Source: Mailhella massiliensis (GTDB lineage: Bacteria; Desulfobacterota; Desulfovibrionia; Desulfovibrionales; Desulfovibrionaceae). Taken from it: DNA of 64,000 bases. Shown here one piece after another: positions 41,530-50,837 of the stretch (within the stretch, counting starts at the first letter, position 1; each line of letters starts with the position of its first letter). The notes under the pieces were generated by a model. The model saw only the letters and a list, made by a program, of their open reading frames with translations, did no database searches and had not been told where the DNA came from. The position numbers and the translations under genes were made by a program. The stretch is taken from contig NZ_LT706951.1 of assembly GCF_900155525.1 (NCBI RefSeq), positions 321,845 to 385,844 of the forward strand, written 5' to 3'.

Positions 41530-42348
41530 TTGGATACCGGCCTGTTCTGGGGATTTTCACCGCAGCAGCATCTTCTGGCCTTCCTTCTGGGAACGCCGCG
41601 TCTGTTCATGCTCATGCAGACGGCGCCTTTCATGGGGGCCACGCTGGTGACGGGGCAGCTTCGCTTCACCATAGTGCTGGCCTGCTATATGGTGCTGCAC
41701 CCCATGCTGCTGGGGCAGCTTCCCGTTGTGGAGGGGCTTTCCCTGGCTTCCGGTCTGCATCTGGGCGCGCTCATCGTCAAGGAAGTGTTCCTCGGCATGT
41801 TCATGGGGTTTCTTGCGGGCATGATGTTCTGGACCATACAGTGTGCGGGCTTTTTCATCGACAACCAGCGTGGCGCGGGCCAGGCTACGGAAACCGATCC
41901 TCTGGCAGGGGAACAGACTTCGCCCACGGGGTCCTTCTTTTTTCAGAGCGCGGTGTATGTCTTTTTCTCCACGGGGGCCTTTCTCACCTTTCTCGGCATC
42001 GTCTATGCAAGCTATGAGTGCTGGCCGGTGTTTTCCGTCCTGCCGTCCTCTCTGTGGGAAAATCCCTCGCTTCCCCTGTTCTTTGCCCGGAAGGTAAGCG
42101 ATCTTGCGCTCGACATGGTGCTTCTTTCCGGGCCCGTGGTGGTGGCCTGCCTGCTGACCGATATTTCCCTCGGCCTCATCAACCGCTTCGCCTCCCAGCT
42201 CAACGTGTACGTTCTGGCCATGCCCATCAAGAGCGGCCTTGCCTCGCTCCTGCTCATCTTCTACTTCAGTATGCTCATGACCGGGGCGGTGAGCATGTTC
42301 GATTCCTTCGGTTCCGACTTGCAGTATCTGCGGGTGCTTCTGCCATGA
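41530..42348 (+). CDS. sctT: T3SS export apparatus protein SctT
   Basis: A 272-residue FliR/YscT-family protein with six to seven membrane helices and the conserved stretch GFFIDNQRGAGQATETDPLAG-like region (FFIDNQRGAGQATETD). TTG at 41530 was chosen because it starts the family-like N-terminus and GGAGG lies 10-12 bases upstream; the 69-base gap before it holds nothing else. The stop overlaps the sctU start (ATGA). Confidence 0.93.
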   Translation: MDTGLFWGFSPQQHLLAFLLGTPRLFMLMQTAPFMGATLVTGQLRFTIVLACYMVLHPMLLGQLPVVEGLSLASGLHLGALIVKEVFLGMFMGFLAGMMFWTIQCAGFFIDNQRGAGQATETDPLAGEQTSPTGSFFFQSAVYVFFSTGAFLTFLGIVYASYECWPVFSVLPSSLWENPSLPLFFARKVSDLALDMVLLSGPVVVACLLTDISLGLINRFASQLNVYVLAMPIKSGLASLLLIFYFSMLMTGAVSMFDSFGSDLQYLRVLLP

Positions 42349-43388
42349 GCGACGAAAAAACAGAACAGCCTACACCGAAACGCCTGCGGGAAGCCCGGGA
42401 AAAGGGCGATGTGTGCAAGAGCCAGGACATATCTCCTGCGCTTACCACGCTTGCCGTAGGCGTGTACCTGGCGGCCAATGCCCGCAATATCTTCGATACG
42501 CTTCAGGGCATGGTGCTCGCCCCCATGCATTTCATGTCCTTGCCTTTTGAAGAGGCCATGGCCAGGGTCGCCCCGCTCATCATCGACGCTTCCGTTCAAC
42601 TGGTGGCCCCGGTGGTGGGCATTGTCATGGCGGTGGCTCTTGTGGGCACTCTTGCGCAGACGGGCGTGCTTTTCGCCTTCAAGGCGGCCATGCCCAAGCT
42701 GGAGAATCTGGACCCGAAAAAGTGGTTTCAGAAGGTTTTCTCCATGAAAAACCTCTTTGAACTGGTCAAGAATCTCATTAAAGTGGCGGTGCTCGGCAGC
42801 GTGGTGTACGTCGTGCTCAGCGACTACCTGCCTCTGCTTTTCCGTATGCCGGAAAGCGGACTGGGAGCCATGTGGACGGTCACGGGGTCGGCGGTGAACG
42901 ATCTGGTGCTCATGGCCGCCGGGTCCTTCTGCGTCATTGCGGCGCTGGACTATCTGTATCAGCGCTACAAGTACAATCAGAACCACATGATGAGCAAGGA
43001 TGAAGTGAAGAGAGAATACAAGGAAAGCGAGGGCGACCCGCATATCAAAAGCAAGCGCAAGCAGCTGCATAAGGAAATGCTCGCCCAGAATTCCCTTGAC
43101 AACGTAAGAAAAGCGAAGGTGCTTGTGACCAACCCCACCCATTACGCCGTGGCTCTGGATTATGAAAAGGACAGAACGCCTCTTCCCGTCGTGCTGGCCA
43201 AGGGGGAAGGGTATCTCGCGCAACGCATGATGGAGGTGGCGAAGCAGGAAGGCATTCCCATCATGCGCAACGTGCCCCTGGCACGCGCCCTGTACCGCGA
43301 CGGCACGGAGAACGCCTATATTCCGCAGGATCTCATAGGCCCCGTGGCGGAGGTGCTGCGCTGGGTGCAGAGTCTGGAACGCGCCTAG
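42345..43388 (+). CDS. sctU: T3SS autoprotease/substrate switch protein SctU
   Basis: A 347-residue FlhB/YscU-family protein: four membrane helices (residues 28-215) and a cytosolic domain with the self-cleaving NPTH motif at 263-266 (VTNPTHYAVAL). Cleavage switches secretion from rod/needle to later substrates, in concert with SctP. Begins MSDEKTEQPTPKRLREAREK, as in the family. Confidence 0.97.
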   Translation: MSDEKTEQPTPKRLREAREKGDVCKSQDISPALTTLAVGVYLAANARNIFDTLQGMVLAPMHFMSLPFEEAMARVAPLIIDASVQLVAPVVGIVMAVALVGTLAQTGVLFAFKAAMPKLENLDPKKWFQKVFSMKNLFELVKNLIKVAVLGSVVYVVLSDYLPLLFRMPESGLGAMWTVTGSAVNDLVLMAAGSFCVIAALDYLYQRYKYNQNHMMSKDEVKREYKESEGDPHIKSKRKQLHKEMLAQNSLDNVRKAKVLVTNPTHYAVALDYEKDRTPLPVVLAKGEGYLAQRMMEVAKQEGIPIMRNVPLARALYRDGTENAYIPQDLIGPVAEVLRWVQSLERA

Positions 43389-43408
43389 CTCTTTTCATGG
43401 GAAAGAGC
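43388..43408 (+). other. Hairpin between sctU and the activator gene
   Basis: GCTCTTT (43388-43394) pairs with AAAGAGC (43402-43408) and no T run follows. It could lower read-through into the regulatory genes or separate them from the structural operon. Confidence 0.4.
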
Positions 43409-43502
43409 GTTTCCGTTCCTGCGGATGCGCGGGAACGGCAGTTTGAAAAAGCGCGCTCGTCTGCCCGCGGCGGGCGAAGGGAAAGACAGGAGAAGGTGAA
43501 CG

Positions 43503-44780
43503 ATGGTGGAAAACAAGGGGACGGACCGGCTGCTGCCGCTGCTGACCGATCTTTGCGGGGAACTGGCCCTGGGCAAACATGCCGATACGGACCGTCTTTT
43601 CGATCTCACGCGCGACGGCTCCGGGCCGGATGAGCTGGTGCGCCTTGCCGAGGCCTTCGGCATGATGCTGGTGCGCGTGGAGGCCCGCGAGTTTCAGAAC
43701 AGTCAGCTCATACAGCAGCTCCGCGCCAAGAACGCGGAGCTTGAAGCCCTGCACAGGGTGCTTCTGGAAAGAAACGACGAACTTCAGAAAAGCGTGGAGG
43801 CTCTGTATTCGCCCGGCAACGGCATCATAGGGCAGAGCGAGCCCATGCGCCGCGTGTTCGACATGGCCCGTTCCATAGCAAGGCGCCCCATCAACACGCT
43901 TATTCTCGGCCCGACCGGTACGGGCAAGGAAGTGCTGGCAAGGTTTCTGCATCATCAGTCTCCGCGCAGCCGGGGGCCGTTCATTGCGGTGAACTGCACG
44001 GCCATTCCCGACACGCTGTTTGAAAGCGCCATGTTCGGCATAGAAAAGGGCGTGGCCACAGGAGTGACGGCCCGAAAGGGGCTGGTGGAGGAGGCGAGCG
44101 GAGGCACGCTTTTTCTGGATGAACTTGCGGAAATGAGCCTGCCCAATCAGGCCAAGCTGCTGCGGGTGCTGGAACAGGAGGAAGTGCTGCGCGTGGGCAG
44201 CGCCACGCCCGTGCATGTGGACATCAATCTTGTCTGCGCCACCAACGTCAATCTGGAAGAGGCGGTGAAGGAAGGACGCTTCCGCGAAGACCTTTTCTAC
44301 CGCGTCAATGTGGTGGAGCTGCGCCTTCCGCCGCTTTGTGAGCGGGGGGACGACATTCTTCTTCTCGCCCAGTCCTTTCTGGAACGCTACTGCGCCGAAA
44401 TGGGCAGGGAACGGCTCATGCTTTCCCCGGCGGTACAGGGGCTTTTCCTGCGTTACCCGTGGCCGGGCAACGTGCGGGAACTCAACAATGAGATGAAGCG
44501 CGCGGCGGCTCTCACCCCCAGCGGAGTGGTGGAGCTTTCCCATCTTTCCCGGCGTATTCTGGAATCCGATACGGGGAAGGAGTATCTCTGCCGGAAGGAA
44601 CAGGAAGGGGTGCCGGAAGCGCTTGAGCTTCCCCTCAATCTTCAGAAGGCGGAAGAACTCATCATACGCCGGGCTCTGGAGCTTTCCGGCGGGCGCAAGG
44701 TCAAGGCGGCGGAGCTTCTGGGCATCACCCGCGAGGGACTTCGCAAGAAGCTCCAGCGCATGGAGGGGGAAACGGCATGA
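43503..44780 (+). CDS. Sigma-54-dependent enhancer-binding activator of the T3SS locus
   Basis: The 425-residue protein has an N-terminal helical/coiled-coil region (residues 1-105), an AAA+ sigma-54 activation domain (Walker A GPTGTGKE; Walker B GGTLFLDELAEM; RFREDLFYRVNV) and a C-terminal Fis-type helix-turn-helix (KVKAAELLGITREGLRKKL). There is no receiver domain. The sigma-54 contact loop reads GVATGV in place of GAFTGA. The two -24/-12 promoters at 36578 and 36777 are its obvious targets. The stop overlaps the phosphatase gene (ATGA). Confidence 0.92.
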   Translation: MVENKGTDRLLPLLTDLCGELALGKHADTDRLFDLTRDGSGPDELVRLAEAFGMMLVRVEAREFQNSQLIQQLRAKNAELEALHRVLLERNDELQKSVEALYSPGNGIIGQSEPMRRVFDMARSIARRPINTLILGPTGTGKEVLARFLHHQSPRSRGPFIAVNCTAIPDTLFESAMFGIEKGVATGVTARKGLVEEASGGTLFLDELAEMSLPNQAKLLRVLEQEEVLRVGSATPVHVDINLVCATNVNLEEAVKEGRFREDLFYRVNVVELRLPPLCERGDDILLLAQSFLERYCAEMGRERLMLSPAVQGLFLRYPWPGNVRELNNEMKRAAALTPSGVVELSHLSRRILESDTGKEYLCRKEQEGVPEALELPLNLQKAEELIIRRALELSGGRKVKAAELLGITREGLRKKLQRMEGETA

Positions 44781-46732
44781 ACTTTTCTCTGCGCAGCAAG
44801 CTTTTTCTGCTCGTGGGGTTCGCCATCAGCTTTGCGGCGGTTCCCATCATTCTTTTCAGCCGCGCCAGCCTTCTGGAAAGCGGTATGCAGAGAGAGAGGG
44901 AATCGTTCGTCAATACGGTCATGCTGGTGGAGGACAGCCTGAGCGTCCGTTACCTGCATCTGCTCACCTCCGAGGTGGAGGCGGTGCTGGAATCCAAGCG
45001 CAATCTCCGTCAGTATGCCGCCATGATACGCGACATGCTGCTTTCCGAGAGTGAGGATGAGGTGATGCAGAGCCTTGCCCAGTGGCGGAAGGTGCTTATG
45101 CCGGGCGGCGTGTACCTTGCCTTCTACGACAGAAGCGGCAACGAGGTGCTCGCGGGAGACATTGCGAAAATGATCATGGAGGACGGGCGGCAGGACTTCA
45201 AGGGGCAGTCCATACACTCCATGCTGGAGCACCGCGAATCCTTTTCCGAAGGGCAGTTCGCTCTGGTCCGTCTGCCCGGGCCGGGCACGCAGGAAGTGCC
45301 CGTGCTTGTCTGCTTCATGCCGGTGAAGAATCTGGGCACGCTTCTTCTCTCCGATCCCGTGGCCGATACGGAACAGAGCCGCAGGCTTCTGGAACGGCGC
45401 ATGGTGCTCGGCATACAGGAACGGCTCGACAGCCTGGAGCTGAGCCGCGGCGCCTCCATATCCATCGTTTCCGCCGACGGGCGCGTCCTTGCCGGCAAGG
45501 GTATGCCCATGGAGGTTTCCTCCATTTCCCCCGACGTGCTGAAACGGGTACGCAAGGGGGAAGTGCTGGAAGGCAGTACGGAAGGGGCGGAAGAACCCGT
45601 CATGTACAGACTGGCGTATTTCAAGGCCATGGACTGGTATGTGGGAGCGTCCATTCCCCTGAACGCCATCGCCGGGCCGGCGGAAGCTCTGGCGCGGCAC
45701 CTGTTCGGAGTGGCGGCGGCGCTGCTTGTGCTGAGTCTGCTCATCATGCTGGTGCTTACCATGCGTATCATCGCGCCTCTGCGCCTGCTCACGCGCCGCG
45801 CGGGAGAAATAGCCCGCGAGGATTTCAGTTCCGAAAGGGGCGTGGGCTTTTCGGCAAACATCGTCGAGGGGCTTCCCGTGGAAAGAACGGACGAGGTGGG
45901 GCAGCTTGCCGGGGCCTTCGCCCACATGGTGAAGGCGCTGGATGAGAATATCCGCCGTCTGGTGGACACGCTGGCCGTGCGCCAGAGGATGCAGGGCGAG
46001 CTGAACGCCGCGCGCGACATACAGATGGGCATACTTCCGCCGCCGAACGGCGCGCCCAGAAGTCTGGGCTATTCCGCAGCGGCTTTTCTGGAACCGGCCA
46101 AGGAAGTGGGCGGCGATCTGTACGACTTCTTCACCGTGCCCGACGGGCGTCAGGCCGTGGTCATCGGCGATGTGTCCGACAAGGGCGTGTCCGCCGCGCT
46201 TTTCATGTCCATGACGGTGACGCTGGTCCGCTATGCTCTGGCCGAAGGACTTTCCTGTTCGGAAGCCATGCTGCGCATCAATGAGCGCCTTGCCGAAAAC
46301 AATCCTTCCTGCATGTTCGTCACGCTGTTCATCGGGCTTTTCGATCCGGCGACCGGCAGGCTGGATTACGCGAGCGGCGCGCACTGTCCGCCCTTTGTGG
46401 TCAATCCCGATCCTTCCGTGCCGGTAAGGATGCTTACCGATACCAGCGGCCCTCTGGTGGGCGCCATGCAGGGGCTGGACTACGAGGCCTGTCATGCCGT
46501 GCTTGCGCCCGGGGAATACTGCCTGCTTTATACCGACGGCGTTTCCGAGGCCATGAATGAGAAGCTGGAGCTTTTCGGAGAGGAGCGCATTGCCGCCGCT
46601 CTGGAGCATCTGCGCGATGCCTCGCCCGACAAGGTGCTGCATGGCGTGCTGGAAGCGGTGAAGGCGCACCGGGGCACGGCCGGTCAGTCGGACGACATCA
46701 CCATGCTCTGTTTCCGGCGGTCGGTGCAGTAA
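44777..46732 (+). CDS. Membrane PP2C (SpoIIE/RsbU-type) phosphatase with periplasmic sensor and HAMP
   Basis: The 651-residue protein has two membrane helices (residues 9-30 and about 308-332) enclosing a periplasmic sensor of the dCache type, a HAMP domain, and a C-terminal PP2C domain (KEVGGDLYDFF, GDVSDKGVSAALFM, LLYTDGVSEA, SDDITMLCF). It should dephosphorylate the STAS protein encoded at 20246, and so free or trap the RsbW-like kinase at 19725. It joins a periplasmic signal to T3SS control. It is translationally coupled to the sigma-54 activator. Confidence 0.92.
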   Translation: MNFSLRSKLFLLVGFAISFAAVPIILFSRASLLESGMQRERESFVNTVMLVEDSLSVRYLHLLTSEVEAVLESKRNLRQYAAMIRDMLLSESEDEVMQSLAQWRKVLMPGGVYLAFYDRSGNEVLAGDIAKMIMEDGRQDFKGQSIHSMLEHRESFSEGQFALVRLPGPGTQEVPVLVCFMPVKNLGTLLLSDPVADTEQSRRLLERRMVLGIQERLDSLELSRGASISIVSADGRVLAGKGMPMEVSSISPDVLKRVRKGEVLEGSTEGAEEPVMYRLAYFKAMDWYVGASIPLNAIAGPAEALARHLFGVAAALLVLSLLIMLVLTMRIIAPLRLLTRRAGEIAREDFSSERGVGFSANIVEGLPVERTDEVGQLAGAFAHMVKALDENIRRLVDTLAVRQRMQGELNAARDIQMGILPPPNGAPRSLGYSAAAFLEPAKEVGGDLYDFFTVPDGRQAVVIGDVSDKGVSAALFMSMTVTLVRYALAEGLSCSEAMLRINERLAENNPSCMFVTLFIGLFDPATGRLDYASGAHCPPFVVNPDPSVPVRMLTDTSGPLVGAMQGLDYEACHAVLAPGEYCLLYTDGVSEAMNEKLELFGEERIAAALEHLRDASPDKVLHGVLEAVKAHRGTAGQSDDITMLCFRRSVQ

Positions 46733-46753
46733 CTCCCGGCTTTCTCAGCATGA

Positions 46754-46782
46754 GGCCCGGCTTCCCTTCACGGGGCCGGGCC
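46754..46782 (+). terminator. GC-rich hairpin after the phosphatase gene
   Basis: GGCCCGGC/GCCGGGCC with a 13-base loop, located between convergent genes. It lacks a T run, so it is a weak terminator candidate. Confidence 0.45.
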
Positions 46783-46855
46783 CTGTCGTATCCGCTCTTT
46801 GTGCGGCGGAAGGCGCGGCGGATGAGAAGTCCGCGCGGCTTTCGGAAAGGCCTTC

Positions 46856-47521
46856 TCATGCTGGGGGAAGGGGGAAATACTCCACCATGAAGGAGGACTC
46901 TCCGGGCGTGCGCCTGAGTCCTGCGCCCGCGAGTCCCGCATCGAGCGCGGCAAGGTGCCCGTCGATGTCCATGGACTCCACAAGCCGGGGAGGGACGCTC
47001 CGGTCGGCTTTCCCCCCGCTCATGAGGATGAGGCGCGCCTTTCCTCCGTATTTGAAGGCAAAGGCGCGGATGAAAAGTCCGAGGTTCAGGTGCAGCTTCA
47101 GACTTGCGGCATTGCCCGGCCATGCCGTAGCCATGGAAATGGTACGGCCGCTCTGGTCGGTAAGGCGCATGTTTTCCCTCACCAGACGTTCCGCGAGCCT
47201 GTTTCCCTGCATGTCGGGCCGCACGAAGACGGATTCCAGGTGCCGGACCTGCTCCAGGCGTTCTTCCGGCAGCAGGCCGCGGCCCAGATTGTCCGGGTCG
47301 CTTCTCCCTGGAAAACGTATGACGCTCACCCCGGCGATGCGTTCTTGCCCGTCGAAGGCAAGCAGGATATGCCCTTCGCCGCGCAGGATGGGTTCATAGA
47401 ATTCTTTTTCGTCCACGGCGAAAATGTCGCGGGAGGGCAGGGAGGCTTCCACGGAGTGTTCCAGACGCACCAGCTCTTCCAGATCCTGTTCCCGGGCGGA
47501 GCGGAGAAGGATGTCGTTCAT
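46856..47521 (-). CDS. GNAT-family N-acetyltransferase
   Basis: A 221-residue acetyl-CoA-dependent transferase. The fold order is visible: ILLAFDGQERIAGVSVIRFPG (strands 2-4), LESVFVRPDMQGNRLAERLV (acetyl-CoA-binding loop, a relaxed R/Q-x-x-G-x-G/A), and ATAWPGNAASLKLHLNLGL. Its ATG overlaps the stop of the racemase-like gene (ATGA), making it the last gene of the cassette that starts with the Ser-Arg-Pro repeat protein. Substrate unknown; an amino acid or peptide amine is plausible from the context. Confidence 0.78.
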   Translation of the reverse strand: MNDILLRSAREQDLEELVRLEHSVEASLPSRDIFAVDEKEFYEPILRGEGHILLAFDGQERIAGVSVIRFPGRSDPDNLGRGLLPEERLEQVRHLESVFVRPDMQGNRLAERLVRENMRLTDQSGRTISMATAWPGNAASLKLHLNLGLFIRAFAFKYGGKARLILMSGGKADRSVPPRLVESMDIDGHLAALDAGLAGAGLRRTPGESSFMVEYFPLPPA

Positions 47522-48501
47522 GCGTCCTCCACGATCAGAGGCAGAGCCCGGGAGGTAAGCGCGCGGGAAAGGGAATGATAGTCCAGTCCGAAGGAAAGGG
47601 CCGCGCCTTCGCGCAGGTTTTCCGGGCAGTTCGTCACATCAAAGGAAGCGTAGGCCGACGAAGCTCCGCAGAAGATCATGCCCGGCAGGGGAGCAAGCAG
47701 ACATTCCGGCGCGGTATGGAAGCTCCCCACATCCAGAAGCGCCATATGACGGCCGTTTTTCACGCGGCACTCCATGACATGGGCCTCCAGACGGAAAGTA
47801 TCCTGCCGCGCGCCCGGAAGAGGCCGTCGGGTAAGGGGATGAATGCCGAGCATCACGCCGGTGCCGCAGCGTATTTCACCGATGGAGGGAGGAAGAGGCG
47901 TGCTTTCCGCCAGTTCCAGCACATCGGTGCCCCCGGCGGAGATGTCGGCTCCTTCCATGCAGAACCCGCGCACCTTCTCAAGCTGCTCCCCGGCGAAGCG
48001 CAGAAGTTCCGGCGTAGGCGCATGGGGGGACAGACAGGCGAAGTTGACGGAAAGACCGCGCAGAGAAAATCCGAGGCGTCGTATTTTCCTGCAGAGTCCG
48101 GGGAGTTCTTCCGGCAGGACGCCGTCGCGTCCGTCCCCCGCTTCCAGAGAAATGCGTACTTCGGGGAGGAGGCCTCTGCAGGCGTTGCGCAGCGTCGTCG
48201 CGGCATACGGGGAATTGACGTATACGCAGCGGCAGAGCGCGGTTTTTTCCGCAAGCTGGGGAGAAGGCGCGTACACATGGTGCAGGCTCACCCCTTCGAT
48301 ACGGGGGAAGTCCTCATAGGGCCAGGCCACGAGTCCGAGCCTGCTCACGGGAGAGTCCGCAAGAAGGGAAGCGACAAGATCCGCATGGAGCGGCGCTTCC
48401 TTGAAGACGAACATGCACGCCGTACCTGCGCGGCGGCACAGCTTCTGAGCTGCGGCGAGGTTGTGCTTCAGGGCGTTTCTGCGAAGAAAAAGAAGAGGCA
48501 T
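47518..48501 (-). CDS. Alanine-racemase-fold PLP protein
   Basis: A 327-residue single-chain protein with the fold-type III PLP barrel: the lysine is K34 in MFVFKEAPLHADL, with EVRISLEAGDG, GLSVNFACLSPHAP and IRCGTGVMLGI as further barrel strands. The C-terminal beta domain follows. It is related to amino-acid racemases of the YhfX/Orr type rather than to biosynthetic Alr, whose KANAYGHG motif is absent. ATG shares a base with the stop of the MFS gene (TGATG) and overlaps the GNAT gene, so all three are co-translated. Confidence 0.8.
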   Translation of the reverse strand: MPLLFLRRNALKHNLAAAQKLCRRAGTACMFVFKEAPLHADLVASLLADSPVSRLGLVAWPYEDFPRIEGVSLHHVYAPSPQLAEKTALCRCVYVNSPYAATTLRNACRGLLPEVRISLEAGDGRDGVLPEELPGLCRKIRRLGFSLRGLSVNFACLSPHAPTPELLRFAGEQLEKVRGFCMEGADISAGGTDVLELAESTPLPPSIGEIRCGTGVMLGIHPLTRRPLPGARQDTFRLEAHVMECRVKNGRHMALLDVGSFHTAPECLLAPLPGMIFCGASSAYASFDVTNCPENLREGAALSFGLDYHSLSRALTSRALPLIVEDA

Positions 48502-50837
48502 CAGGATTCCTTGGATGAAGAGCGTGAGATACTCAGCACGGCGAAAAGAAGGGCGGAGAGGCCGGTAAACACGGCCAGCACGGTAATGCCCGTGCGTGCG
48601 TTCCATACCGACATCATGATGCCGAGGCTCAGCGGCCCGAGGACCTGCCCGATGCGCATGGCCACATTGTAAAAGCCCATGGTATGGGACCGGCCGAAAC
48701 TCTGCGCCGCAGGCAGGGAAAGGGCGTACGCGCCCTGTCCGTTGGAGGCTATGGCCGTATTCACGGCCAGAAGGGCCACGCTGAGCATGGCTGCGGAAAG
48801 TCCGTCCAGCACCAGAAGGGCCATGAGACTGAGCACTACGACAAGCATGGAAAGGAAAAGCGGAGGCACCATGCTTTTCGCCCTGTCGAGCAGCGAACCG
48901 AAGAACGGGCCGGCGAACATGACGATGACGCAGTACAGCAGAAAAACGCGTCCTATGGTGGCGGGGGAGGTTCCGGCCTGACTCAGGGAAAGGGGCATGA
49001 AGAACTGGAACAGGCACACCGTGATGAGCGCATTGGGAATGATGAAGAAGAGAAGCAGGGCTCCCATGCGTCTGTCGGAAAGAAAGGCGAAGGCTTCCTG
49101 CAGGCTGAGTTTCGAGGCGGAACTTTCTCCGCTCTGCCATGTTTCTTTGGGCAGCAGGCGTGAAAGGGCGGCGAGGGTGATCACGAGCATGACGGCGGAA
49201 GCCGGGAACACGGCCTGGTAGCCGAGCCGGTCGGCAATGAGGCCGCCCATGGAGCTGCCGCACAGCGTACCGGCGTAAAGCCCCGCAAACATGAAGGCAA
49301 GGTTGTGCGCGCGGCTGCTTTCGGAAGAATGGGCGATGACGAAGACCTGCGCGGCCAGGTTGATGAAGCCGTATCCCAGGCCGGACATGCCTCTTGCCAG
49401 AATGAAGGGCAGGGCGGAGGGAGAAAGCCAGCTTGCAAAGGACCCCAGACATGCCAGCAGCACGCCGGAAAGGAGCATGGGCTTCCAGCCCGACTTCTGG
49501 CTCCAGAAACCGCCTGCAAACATGGCAAGCCCGGCCATGAAGAGTTCGCAGGAAACGGGCAGGCCGGAAACCACTTCGGGCGGCAGACCGAACAGGTCGA
49601 GCCCCAGCTCGCCTATGCGGATGGGCACATAGGACATGGACATTTCCGTGGCGAAAAGACAGGCGAAGATGATGGGGCGCATGAACCCGGGGGAAGAGGC
49701 CATGGCCGTCAGTCCGTTGCCGCTCATGATGAGCAGGAAGATCAGCTCGGAAAGAAAGAGCGCGGCAACCACCGTCATGGTCAGGTTGTCCAGCATGACG
49801 GAGAGGAGGTTGCTCCGTATGGTTGAGGGATTCATGAGCACCTGTACGCTTCCTGCCGGGGAGCCGTCCGCCGGGTGGCAGATATCGAGCCGTACGGGCC
49901 GGTGTTCCTCCGTCAGGCGTTTCCAGTCTTCCGGGTAGAGGTAGCCGTTGGCGTCGGCCGCGGCATGAAGGCGGCCGGTCACGTCGAAGACGGCCATGCC
50001 CAGGGTGGAAACATGCTGCTGCCTTTCCATCATCCACAGCTGCATACCGTGAATGCCGCTCACCGGCAGGCCCATGCCCGCAAGCCGTTCCAGATCCCAG
50101 GTCATCTGACGGGCGAGCTGCCTTCCGGTATGGGCGGTTTCCGCTTCATACAGACGGGAGAGGGGCGTATGGAGCAGAAGGAGGAAGAGTATCTGCCCCA
50201 GAATGAGCGGCATCATGAAGGAGAGGCGCAGCCTCAGACCGGAAGGTATCTTTCCGCTTCCGCCCGCGCCGCTCTGAAGGCGCATGAGCAGAACGAGCAG
50301 GAGGCATTCCGCCAGCGATACTCCGAGAAAAAGCCAGAGCTGGCTTTGGGCCGTATGGGCGATGACGCCGGAGATGCGCTCCTTGTTGAGAGCCAGAAGC
50401 ACATGCCCGGCCACGACTCCCTGCCTGCCGGAAATGGGGCAGGTCGTCCAGAACTGTTCGTCCGTGGAGAATTTCCGTACGCTGCCGAATACGGTATCCG
50501 CGTCGGCGGGAGGAATGATGCGCGACCCGCCGTTTTTGTCCCACTGGAATATGACGTTGCCCGCTCCGTCGGTCACGGCAATGTTTTCCGCCTCCGTCCG
50601 TGTGCGGTAGAGAGAAAGGAACCGTTCCACCGTCTGCGGCCGGAGGCTTTTGCCCACACGCACCAGAAGGCCCAGATGGTCGGCAATGTCCCGGCAGACC
50701 AGTCCGTTTATCTGGAATACCGGTTCCTGATACTGCTTGTACAGGGCCGAAAGCATGAGCGCGCCGTAGAGAAGCTGGGCGCAGAGCAGGGCAAGAATTC
50801 CCCCTGTGAGAAGTCTGCGGAGGCGCGGATCAGTCAT
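48501..50837 (-). CDS. Fusion of a double periplasmic sensor module with an MFS transporter
   Basis: The 778-residue protein begins with two sensor-type extracytoplasmic loops, each held between membrane helices (residues 11-32, about 165-185, 205-225, 345-370), and continues with a full 12-helix major facilitator (residues about 375-770; motif A-like GGFWSQKSGWKP and SLLDRAKS). Sensor modules are common in kinases and phosphatases but rare on MFS carriers. It lies between an ABC-type binding protein and the racemase-like gene, and overlaps both. ATG at 50837 is preferred over an in-frame ATG at 50870. Confidence 0.8.
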   Translation of the reverse strand: MTDPRLRRLLTGGILALLCAQLLYGALMLSALYKQYQEPVFQINGLVCRDIADHLGLLVRVGKSLRPQTVERFLSLYRTRTEAENIAVTDGAGNVIFQWDKNGGSRIIPPADADTVFGSVRKFSTDEQFWTTCPISGRQGVVAGHVLLALNKERISGVIAHTAQSQLWLFLGVSLAECLLLVLLMRLQSGAGGSGKIPSGLRLRLSFMMPLILGQILFLLLLHTPLSRLYEAETAHTGRQLARQMTWDLERLAGMGLPVSGIHGMQLWMMERQQHVSTLGMAVFDVTGRLHAAADANGYLYPEDWKRLTEEHRPVRLDICHPADGSPAGSVQVLMNPSTIRSNLLSVMLDNLTMTVVAALFLSELIFLLIMSGNGLTAMASSPGFMRPIIFACLFATEMSMSYVPIRIGELGLDLFGLPPEVVSGLPVSCELFMAGLAMFAGGFWSQKSGWKPMLLSGVLLACLGSFASWLSPSALPFILARGMSGLGYGFINLAAQVFVIAHSSESSRAHNLAFMFAGLYAGTLCGSSMGGLIADRLGYQAVFPASAVMLVITLAALSRLLPKETWQSGESSASKLSLQEAFAFLSDRRMGALLLFFIIPNALITVCLFQFFMPLSLSQAGTSPATIGRVFLLYCVIVMFAGPFFGSLLDRAKSMVPPLFLSMLVVVLSLMALLVLDGLSAAMLSVALLAVNTAIASNGQGAYALSLPAAQSFGRSHTMGFYNVAMRIGQVLGPLSLGIMMSVWNARTGITVLAVFTGLSALLFAVLSISRSSSKES

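Noticed and set aside
47518..50037. 839-codon minus-strand frame suggesting one long protein
   Set aside because: Only the last 327 codons from 48501 are real (racemase-fold protein). The upstream part is an alternative frame of the sensor-MFS gene.
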